Below, one piece after another: positions 55,783 to 64,000 of a stretch of DNA of 64,000 bases. The notes beneath the pieces are model-generated. The model was given only the letters and a program-made list of their open reading frames with translations. It did not search any database and was not told where the DNA came from. The DNA is from Phytophthora quininea. Taxonomy: Eukaryota > Oomycota > Peronosporomycetes > Peronosporales > Peronosporaceae. Location of the stretch: contig JAAVTG010000675.1 in assembly GCA_011947345.1 (NCBI GenBank), forward strand, positions 186,001-250,000. Direction: 5' to 3'. The stretch's first letter is position 1. Every line of letters starts with the position of its first letter. The position numbers were made by a program, and so were the translations under genes.

Positions 55783-58261
55783 ATGGGCTGTGTCAACTCG
55801 GTGCAGCGGCAATTGGCGCAGGAACAAGCCGAGGAATCCGTCTCCCCGTCGGTGCACTTTGCTAAGACGCCGAGCGTTGCGCAGGTCCACGAAGGTGTTC
55901 TGTCGGAGATGATTCGCTTCCGACGCCCCAACATTCGCGACTCGGCTGGCTTCGATGTGGTGGACAGCGAGGAGGTGACGCTACTGATCCAGCAGGGCGA
56001 GACGACGGAAGGTCCCCAACTGCATCCAGAGGAGCAGCAGACGGTTGTCGAAGCTTTGCGTGGGAACGTCATCTTCTCGTGCATGCAGACCGAGCAGCTC
56101 AAATGTCTGGCCAGGTGCATGTTCATCCAAGAAGTGCAGGCAGGCGAGACGGTCATCACTGAGGTGAGATTGGCGACAAGTTCTACGTGGTGCGGTCCGG
56201 CAGATTCGACGTCTTGGAGAGCAACGGACACACAATCAACCGCTTGACGGTGGGGGCGACATTCGGAGAGCTCGGACTCATCTACCGGGCCAAGCGGACA
56301 GCCACCGTCATCTCGGACTCCAAAGCTGCTGGCTCACTGTTCGCACTCCCTGGGAAGTACTTCCGATACGTTGCAGCTCAACAATCACTCGAGACCTACC
56401 AAAGCTCGCTGGAGGCTCTCAAAAGGTGAAATTGTTGAGCAGCCTGACAACGGAGCAGCTTGAGATGGTCGCGACCTCGGTGAACTTGCTGCAGTACCGT
56501 CCAGGCGACACCATCGTGCACAAGGGCGAGCCGGGTCGAGTGATGTACATGATCCAGTCGGGCACAGTCTCGTGCTTAGACATTGGCAGCGGGGGCTCAG
56601 CTATCGCTAAGGTGCAGCTCAAAGAGGGCGATTACTTTGGCGAGCGAGCTTTATTGTCGTCCGAGCCGCGCTCCGCCACGGTCGTCGCGCAGACCGACGT
56701 GCGACTAATTGCCTTGGACCAGCAGACGTTCACTTCCTTACTGGGTCCGCTGCAGCAAGTGCTCGACTACAACCGGATGCTCCGCACACTTGAAAGCATC
56801 GCCTTCATGAAGAAAGTCCCCTATGCGGTCAAGAAGAAGTTGCTTGACTCGGCTCGCGTTGTTCACTTCGAACCGAACGAGGTGGTTGTCAACGAAGGCG
56901 ACGAAGGAGACACTTTCTACATCCTCAAAGAAGGCGAAGCGAAGATGCTGCAGCAGCCCAAGTCTCGATCGTCGTCGACTGCTTCAACGGCGACGTCGAA
57001 TCCACCGTCGCCAATTCACCAAATAGTCCCGTTGCAGGCTGGTCTCGAAGCTCCGTTGTCCCCAGTTCTGTCACTCGAAGTTGGTCGTATCCTTCCTGGA
57101 GATACTTTTGGCGAATTGGCCATCTTGGACAGAGGTCGACAACCAGCGACGATTGTGGCCGTCTCTAAAGTCGAGTGCTTTGCGCTGACCAGCCACGACT
57201 TTGGTCACATCTTCTCCATCGTCAAGGACGATCTGTGGGACCTCGCACGGCAGAAGGAAGTCGTCAACAGCGACAAGCTTTTCGCGCACAGCGTCACACT
57301 CGACAGCCTCAAGTACATCTGCGCCATCGGAATGGGCTCGTTTGGAGTCGTGTATATGGCGGAGCACATTCCCACCGGTCGGTATGTCGCCGTCAAGGAG
57401 ATGTGGAAGTACCGCCTCGAGAAGCTACGACAGACACACCACATTCACAGCGAGAAGAACCTGCTGCTGCAGATTGACTCGCAGTTCCTGCTCAAGTGCT
57501 ACGCCACTCTGCAAGACGACAAGAAAGTGTACTTCGTGACGGAGCTGCTGGTCGGCGGCGAGCTGTTCCGACGCATCGTCACGCCTACAGGCCTCCCCAT
57601 TCTGTTGTCGCAGTCCAGCGCTCGGTTTTACGCTGCGTGCTGCATCAAGGCACTCGAGTATCTCCACGAAAGCAACATCATTTACCGAGACCTCAAGCCC
57701 GAGAACATTCTGCTGGACTCGACAGGCTACGCCAAGCTGGTTGACTTTGGCTTCGCGAAGAAGTTGACCGGCAAGACGTACACACTCTGCGGAACACCAG
57801 AGTACTTGGCACCAGAGATTATCCTCGGCATCGGCCACAACGTGGCAGTCGATTGCTGGGGACTTGGTGTGCTTATTTACGAGATGGTGGTGGGCGACTC
57901 ACCATTCTCCTCGCCCGACGAGGACCACCTTGCAGTGTGTCGAAACATCCTGCAAGGACACATCGAATTCCCAGCGAACTGCGACCCGGAGTGGAAGTCG
58001 GTGGTGCTGGCGTTACTGCAGCGTCAACCGGAGAAGAGAGCGTCCATGACGGCAGGCTCGCTGCTTGACATCCGCAAGGAGAAGTGGCTCGCCGACTTTG
58101 ACTGGGACTCGTTCACCCAACGCACCATGCCGACTCCATGGACTCCAGACGTCACGAGCGCAATCGATACCAGATACTTCCCCAACGTCTCAAAGGAGGA
58201 GCTCACCGAGTTTGACGCTTGGAAGGACAACAAGCCTCAGGGCAACTGGGAAGGCTTCTAG
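55783..58261 (+). CDS. Cyclic-nucleotide (cGMP)-dependent protein kinase
   Basis: About 826 residues. MGCVNS start predicts N-myristoylation at Gly2 and palmitoylation at Cys3. Three cyclic-nucleotide-binding domains: A (about 100-215, FGELGLIYRAKRTA), B (about 215-335, FGERALLSSEPRSA, canonical) and C (about 340-485, FGELAILDRGRQPA, where the phosphate-binding Arg is Gln). C carries a Ser-rich insert of about 45 residues. The AGC kinase domain (about 506-780) is complete: GMGSFGVVY, VAVKEMWKYR, YRDLKPENILLD, VDFGFAKK, GTPEYLAPEI; C-tail ends GNWEGF. Fused regulatory and catalytic parts mark it as PKG. Frame breaks at GG 56163-56164 and GG 56425-56426, each rejoined by one G. Likely membrane-bound signalling kinase. 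Confidence 0.88.
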
Positions 58262-58331
58262 CTGTAGATCGGGGTTAATAGTGTTCTATAGTAGCGATTT
58301 TACCTTGGCGCCAACAACCCCGTTCTCAGTG

Positions 58332-59425
58332 CTAGCGTACAGTCTCCGGTTCGTTCTCCTTCTGCTCTTCCAGGTCGTCTATGTTTTCCTCGCGGGCAGT
58401 ATCCTGCAGCCGTACAGCGGATGGATGCTTCTTCAAAGGCGCCAACTTGGTCGACTCGAGATATTCCTCTACGTCCAGAGCCACCTCCGCTGTCTGCACC
58501 GCATCAGACCTACTGCTTGTCATCAGCTCCGACTTTGTGTCGACCACTGGCGCTGGCACATCCACCACGGTCGACGTCTCGTACATCCGTCGCAGGAGCT
58601 GCTGGAAACGTCGGAATTTATTAGTCACGTGGGAAATCACCAGCACCGCCAGGACCGGGTACAGTACGCCGCCTGCGATCAGCAAGTAGACGCACAGTCC
58701 GATCTGCCAGCACGTCCTGCCGTTGTCGTTCTCCGAGCAGCGGTTGAACTGGTCCTTGTAGAAGGTCGTGTCCAGCACGACTCGGAACACGCAGAGGTAC
58801 CAGACCACCGCAGACGTCAAGCACCCGACGCCGTTAAACACGCACAAGTGCATCAGGTACGAGTCGGCAATTGTGCAGTGCGTCGTGGAGATAAGATGCA
58901 TCGCCCAGACCACCGCCAGCACCGACAGCCCCGCCATGACCGACAGCATCCACTGCAGCACCGTCATGGCTGTGCCGCAGTAGATGTCCATCACTTGACA
59001 GTATTGCTTGTGGAGTTCCCCACTGCTTCCGCACAAAAAGATTGCTGGATGGCACTGTCAAGAACAGAAGAATTAGTACCTTGTCCGCCTGGTGAATTGA
59101 CTGGGGTGCTACCTCACCACTGCGCACTATACGAGTCGGCGCCGCTCTCCTGCGGCGGCACCCAGAGCGAGTTGCCAGGGTCAAAGGTTGGGTCTCCAAC
59201 GTGCTCTGTGAAGTTGAGCCAGAGCCCCATGCCCTGCGAGTAGTAGACCTTGCTGCCTCGCTCGCCCGACTGCGACAGCCACTTGGGCATGAGCGTCGCG
59301 TACCAGAGACTGGGGGCCAGCGCCACGGACAGCGAAACCACTGCAGCAAGCAAGTGAATATAAGTGCTGCAATCGGCTGGGCAAAGGCAAAAGTCCGTAC
59401 CGGAGAGCGGCAGCAGGTGCTTCAT
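58332..59425 (-). CDS. Four-TM membrane protein, claudin-like topology
   Basis: Exons about 59410-59425 with 59110-59341, then 58332-59056. TM1 near the N-terminus (VVSLSVALAPSLWYATL), an extracellular loop with GMGLWLNFTEH and two cysteines (CHPAIFLC), then TM2 (MLSVMAGLSVLAVVWAMHL), TM3 (CVFNGVGCLTSAVVWYLCVF) and TM4 (IGLCVYLLIAGGVLYPVLAVLV), and a long acidic cytosolic tail. The GLW followed by a Cys pair in loop 1 resembles the claudin/PMP22 fold signature, but sequence similarity is weak. Convergent with the kinase gene (70 bp between stops). Function unknown. Confidence 0.62.
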
Positions 59426-59634
59426 GGACGTCCGAGAGTTTGATAACTGCTACTGCTGCATTGAGCTTTTCCAGTCTGATTTAACCTGGATTTTTTTATT
59501 AACACTTCTAGCCCCGAACTATACAGCATAAAGTTCCATACTTTGGCAGCCGCCGCGGAAGCCATCAGCCTGGAAGCTCACTGCCTTGTGCCTCACAACC
59601 AACCTGTCGCCGTGGGGTGCAGACCCAAACTAGC

Positions 59635-61568
59635 ATGGCGCGGAAAAGGAAGAGGCAAGAGGACCCGTCGGGGTCGGGGTCGGGCAGAAGACAACAAACG
59701 TCACAGCAAACCTTTACAGTCAGAAGCCTCGCGCTTCCACAGCCACCCCGAGCAGCCCGCCAAAGGGCAGAGCGTGCTCATCGCACCCAACGTCGTCAAT
59801 CTAGCCCCAGTTCTGCGCCATCATCCCAGGCCGACTTCGTGCGTGTCACGGTGAAGACCACCATGAACTCTTTCATGACAATCACAGCCAGGCAGCTCCA
59901 TCTTCCATGGGACGCAGTGCTACACGACATGAACAAAGCTGTTCTTGAGGCTTATTTGTTGGCGAACATACATGTCCTACGACTTACAAGAACGAACCGT
60001 CCGCTTGAAGAGCTTGGACAAACGTTCTTCTCAAGTGCCTCACGGCTGTGATGGCAGGGCATCCGACGCTTGCTTCCAGCGCCGATTTAGCGGAATCGGT
60101 TGAGATTTACAATGCCTGGCGAGACGCACGAACAGGACGGAGCAACAACCACTTCATATCGACGGGCTGGCAGCAGTGTGCAGCCAGGCAGATGGCGACC
60201 AGCGCTGGCAACGCTATATGTGGGAACTTCTATAGACGATTTCACAAGCATCTCAAACGGACATACGAGATCGACGGGCACAGGGCGTACACCATGCTGA
60301 ATAAGATTCTTTCGCCCAACTACAATGGCAACGACACCAGGATCCTGCTGTGGCGGGCTCGAATTCCTCGAAACGCTGGTGGGCACTTGGATGAACGAAC
60401 CCACATGCTAATTCCGCTGACTGTTACCTTTTTGTCGAGTGTGGAGAAGCTCAACGCAGAGATTGAAGCAGCACGAGAGGCCGACCCAGACAACAATGAT
60501 GGAGTTGAGAACGTCAAAATATTCTCGGTTCTTCCATTTAAAAGAGGCTTTCGGTGCAGTTACTTCAAGATGTGCACTAATGGATTGTGGTCTCTGCTCA
60601 AGAGAGCTGGAGCTGACGTTCCGCCCTTAGCACGGGGACCTGGACAAACTGGCACAGTGTGGAGAGACGTCGCCGGCGCATTCTGGCGGGAGCTGTTCCA
60701 TATCGACAAGTTTGAGACGAGTACGAGACGATTCGCCGATGAAATCTCCACTGACGGGAAAGGTGTTAGTATCACGCTCAAGAAACCAAAACAGAACAGC
60801 GCTCACCTAGCTCCGCAGCTCTCCGACTTCGATGAGCTGTGGGGCTTGATCCCGGCCGTCGAGATCTCTTCGTCGCGACAAACACGCAAGGAGAAGATGT
60901 CATGTTCTGGTCGTGAGTTCTACGAAGACGCCCGCTATACAGCAAGCAATAAAACCATGAAAGGCTGGATTGACAGCAATTCTGAGGTGGCAAGGTCGTT
61001 TGCAGCCATGCCAACACGGAAGACTGTGTCCCTCGAATCTCTCAAGACGTACGTGGAATACGTCACTCCTAAGATGGATATGCTGCTCGGCTTTGAACAA
61101 CGCAAACCGTTCCGCAAACTACGCTTCCGACGATGCATCTTTGCCAAGAAGAAACTCCGGGCGCTTTGTTTGCAGCTGACTGCACGTGCTGGTGCGAGAA
61201 CTCTGATTGGCTTTGGTGATTGGAGCAACACCGACCTCGGCGGCCGCATCAAGCGCCACCCCAAGGGCCCAGTCAAGACCTTCGAGGCGGAGCTGAAGCG
61301 CTACTGCAGGGTCGAATCCATCGACGAGTTCAGAACCAGCAAACTCCATGCTGACTGCCATACCGAGCTCAACAAGCAGTTCTCTCTGCAACGCTGCCGT
61401 GACGGTAGGACGCGGACTCGCAAGGCTTACAGTGTACTCCATTGTCCGAACAATGGCTGTTTTGGTACTACTGTGAACCGCGACGACAATGCGTCTCGAA
61501 ACATGCTACTTCTCCTGCAGTACAAGCTGCACGGTCTCCGACCGATCGCGTTCTGCCGCGGGACGTAG
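59635..61568 (+). mobile_element. Fanzor (eukaryotic TnpB-like RNA-guided nuclease)
   Basis: About 645 codons. Starts MARKRKRQED, a built-in nuclear localisation signal. The C-terminal half is the RuvC nuclease of the Fanzor/TnpB family: SGREFYEDARYTASN, IGFGDWSNTDLGGRIKRHP, DEFRTSKLHADCH, and the terminal zinc-finger/RuvC-III block CPNNGCFGTTVNRDDNASRN. RuvC-I (LDPGRRDLFVATNTQG) lies in the +1 frame at about 60845-60892: the flanking frame is open but reads through it as GLIPAVEISSSRQ. The frame changes at GGGG 60841-60844 and near 60890-60897, and once more at GG 60016-60017 (N-terminal part to VLLKCLTAVMAGHP). The first zinc-finger Cys is His (LHADC). Fanzors ride transposons and cut DNA guided by an omega-RNA from the element end. 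Confidence 0.85.
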
Positions 61569-61700
61569 CCAAACCTCAAGTGTCCTGAGTGTGCCTGCGG
61601 GTGGCATGAGGATAGCCGGTGGTCTCCGGCATTAACCTGCTGATGCTGTAGGAAAGGAGTAGCTACTAGCACGTCCCGGATTGCGGGGTAAAGGGGTTAA
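61560..61700 (+). ncRNA. Candidate Fanzor omega-RNA / element right end
   Basis: Immediately after the Fanzor stop there are three small hairpins within 75 nt: GCCGG 61615-61619 with CCGGC 61626-61630, the palindrome AGTAGCTACT 61658-61667, and CCCG 61675-61678 with CGGG 61684-61687. Omega-RNAs of TnpB and Fanzor elements are transcribed from this position and end at the transposon right end, next to the guide. No transcript evidence; the exact end is not visible. Confidence 0.4.
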
Positions 61701-61832
61701 CCAATCACTTTAGGAAATAAGTGTCGCGGGGCGTTGCGGAGCGAGCGCTGGTGAACATCGGCACGATGGTAGTGAGCTTAGCAGTAAACTTTGTCGCCCG
61801 GGTCAAGCCCAGTCACACAGTTTTCTGCGAAG

Positions 61833-63477
61833 ATGAAGCGCGCTGCCGAAGAGCAGTTGACGCAGGAGGAGCTGAAGAAGCTGAGGCTGCTGCTCAGCAG
61901 GATGGCGTCCACTAGCCATCTCGCTAGCAAATGATTTCCTGATAATTTCAAGACGAAAATCGTGACCATTTGTGCCGGTGGGGAAAACATTTCTCGGGAG
62001 GTTCGGTACGTCGACATGGTGGGGATCCGCCCCTTGCTCACCGCTTGCGGAAGCGTCCTCAAATCCTGGAGCGATCGAGCTACTGCGCCATTTCCGATCG
62101 TCTTATGGACGAAATCAAAGACGATCTGGGGACAGCAGACGCAAACTACGCGGTGGTGGGGAACGCAGGCACTGGCAAGAGTCGATTCTACATCTACGCC
62201 GCCTTTCGACTGATCCGTAAACTCACGAGCGTGGAATTGCCAGAGTTTACTCTGGTGCTGAATTTTGAGCGTGGCTACCTGCGGTACTGCTGGAGTGATG
62301 AAACGTTTTACGCGATGAATACGAGCGAGACTGATGCGATGGCGAGCGCCTCGAAAGTGATTCGACTGACCGAATCCAAGTCGTCAGAGCTGTGTGGCTG
62401 GAGTGGAGTGTCGATCCTGTTCGTCGTGCCAGATTTCCAGCAGCTTGAAGAGTACAGTAAAGTCACGGGCGGCTCGTACATTTTGCCGCCTTGGTCGTTA
62501 AATGAGTTGAAATTGGGCAGCGCCATCATGAGCGACAAGCAACGGCTGCCGGATGATGTCTTGGAGACAAGATACACCAAGTACGGCGGCATTCCAAGAT
62601 TCGTCTTTGAGACAGCACAAGAAGCGACCGAATTGATGTTGGCTCGAGCGGTTAACCGGTGGAGGCTTCGTGATATCATCAGACTCGTGAAAAGCACTAG
62701 TTGCGTCAGGGAGGACGACAGGAGCGACCACCTTATGGCGATGGTACCCCGAGAGGAAAACTACGAGACGCTGTACGCCTTGGAATTTCTGTCCAAGGAG
62801 ATCGCTGAGCGGGTGTTCACGAAGGCTGGCCAGGAGGATTTCAAGACGGCCGCCGAGTATGCGCTTTCTAAAGAAGATCCTGGTCGTGCCAAGAGGTTTC
62901 GACGGCAACTATACGAGATGATGTGTCATCGCTGGTTCGCTAAGAAAGAGTTGGTGGCGAATGACGACAACGAAGAAGATGACGATGAAAACGCTCCAGT
63001 TCGTGAAGGCAAATCGTCGAATAAACCAGACCGATTGCTACAGCTCCGTCGACTCGAAACCCCTACACGTAGTTCGCAGACTGCCTTGCAGCAGACAACA
63101 CCCAGATCAGAGGTCTTGAAGATTCCTGGAGAGCTGGCGTTCCAATGGTTTACAACATTGAGCGATATCCCGACCAATCCATTGAGGAAGTGGATGTACT
63201 ACCGACCGAACGCTCACGTGTTTGCATTGGACTCACTCTTGGTCGAATTCGAGCCGACTGGAAACCATGCGGGAGGTGCTACGGGCTAAAGATGGTGAGT
63301 AGCCCGAACTGCAGAATCGAAGTTGCAGGAATGAGAGCGGTGATGGAATGGGCCCATGAACGGGATTACACTTTCGCTTTGATGGTCGTGGTGCCGCAGT
63401 TGTTACAAGACAACATGCAAGCAGCTGCGTTAGCCGCAGTGCAGCAGTTTGCGATTGGCGTCGACCCGTATGAGTAA
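61833..63477 (+). pseudogene. CRN/RHS-like P-loop NTPase, copy B
   Basis: Inverted near-copy of 52229-53691 (about 95% or more identical in the shared part by eye). Keeps Walker A GNAGTGKSRF and the C-terminal region missing from copy A (RIEVAGMRAVMEWAHERDY ... IGVDPYE, stop near 63477). Inactivated at codon 34 by TGA (61932-61934) where copy A has Trp (SKWFPDN), and its frame shifts near 62025 (GATCCG versus GATCCCG in copy A) and at GGG 63283-63285. Copy A is damaged at the other end, so neither arm encodes a full protein. Lies 264 bp downstream of the Fanzor stop. Confidence 0.62.
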
Positions 63478-63517
63478 TTTTGTTGACTGGCGAGCGGAAT
63501 ACCTAAAGGGGTCATCG

Positions 63518-63900
63518 TTAATTGAATGATTTGTTCAATTTCGGGTTCTCACTAGTGCAACTTCCAGCTTTGGATCGAGTAACAAGACGCTTATTGCGTA
63601 AAAGCAGCAGATAGTGCTTCTCGATCCATTTGTCCACCAGTTCGTCGACAGGCTTTCTTACGTTAACACTCCCGGAAATCAAGCTCGCAGGGTAGTGCGT
63701 GTGCACGAAAAGCACCACGTCAATGCCACGGCTGACCAGGGTTAGCGACTTTGGCGCAGCTTTCGGGAACTTTGCTGCAGACACAAGGCAACTCCCAAGT
63801 GGCACTTGTTCAACGCTCTTTTAATCGCCTTTGACAGCAGCAAAGAAATAACTACTATCCCCACCTCTCAAAGCGGCTGCAATCAAAGCCAGAGAGCGAC
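63518..63900 (-). pseudogene. Ankyrin-family C-terminal fragment
   Basis: Aligns to the end of the ankyrin gene at 50359-52189: IDVVLFVHTHYPASLISGSVNV corresponds to FDAMLFLHSHYSSSLASSQGVKV, and further upstream LSKAIKRALNKCHLGVALCL corresponds to PSKAIEGALSAGQIRAASWL in a different frame. A decayed relative, cut by the window or by rearrangement. Confidence 0.55.
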
Positions 63901-64000
63901 TGCTTCATCAAAAATGTTACCATGGGCAGATTTCCTTGCCAACGCGCGGTTTGGACAGCTTTGGCCCAGAGCACTGAACAATTCATGTTGTATCGGGAGG

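Noticed and set aside
714..63285. Programmed frameshifting as the main explanation for the frame breaks
   Set aside because: Tracts lack a common slippery heptamer or downstream structure and occur in unrelated genes; sequence error or mutation is simpler. Kept only as an alternative.

Overview
The window looks like nuclear DNA from an oomycete, most likely Phytophthora or a close relative. The evidence is a secreted transglutaminase elicitor with a Pep-13-like core, an ACC deaminase, two LRR receptor kinases built from one-LRR exons, three tandem oomycete-type membrane proteins ending in W-L-G-C, CRN/RHS-like P-loop NTPases, a Fanzor (eukaryotic TnpB) element, short GT-AG introns and initiator-like motifs just upstream of some ATGs. 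I saw no rRNA, tRNA or CRISPR array.

Layout. 1-10.2 kb: a partial WD40 gene (-), an LRR receptor-like pseudokinase (+), the elicitor (+), and an LRR receptor kinase with intact catalytic motifs (-). 10.8-17 kb: ACC deaminase and a P5-type ATPase. 17.1-25 kb: three WLGC-family paralogues, two (+) and one convergent (-). 25.5-38.9 kb: a housekeeping and cytoskeletal block with a CEP135/Bld10-like protein head-to-head with an LRR+IQ (CEP97-like) protein, a SAMHD1-like HD phosphohydrolase, a cytoplasmic dynein intermediate chain and a left-handed beta-helix protein. 39.2-51 kb: a nearly identical 1.9-kb inverted repeat, each arm carrying an ankyrin gene piece, a secreted Cys-rich protein and a dually acylated Gly/His-rich protein, around three tandem amino-acid transporters. 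50.4-52.2 kb: an ankyrin pseudogene. 52.2-63.5 kb: two damaged inverted copies of a CRN/RHS-like NTPase flanking DRC3, a cyclic-nucleotide-dependent kinase, a four-TM protein and the Fanzor element. The window ends in another ankyrin relic.

Gene relations. CEP135-like, CEP97-like, dynein IC and DRC3 all point to basal bodies, axonemes and microtubule motors, which fits an organism with flagellate zoospores. The elicitor, LRR receptors, CRN-like NTPases and ACC deaminase belong to the plant-interaction side. Ankyrin relics, CRN copies and the inverted repeat mark 39-64 kb as the rearranging, accessory part of the window.

Caveat on reading frames. About 28 otherwise convincing genes or domains are broken by the apparent loss of exactly one base, mostly inside a homopolymer (GGGG, AAAA, CCCC). 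Spans below are whole gene spans across such breaks and introns. Both arms of the inverted repeat share three of these losses, and one more is private to one arm.
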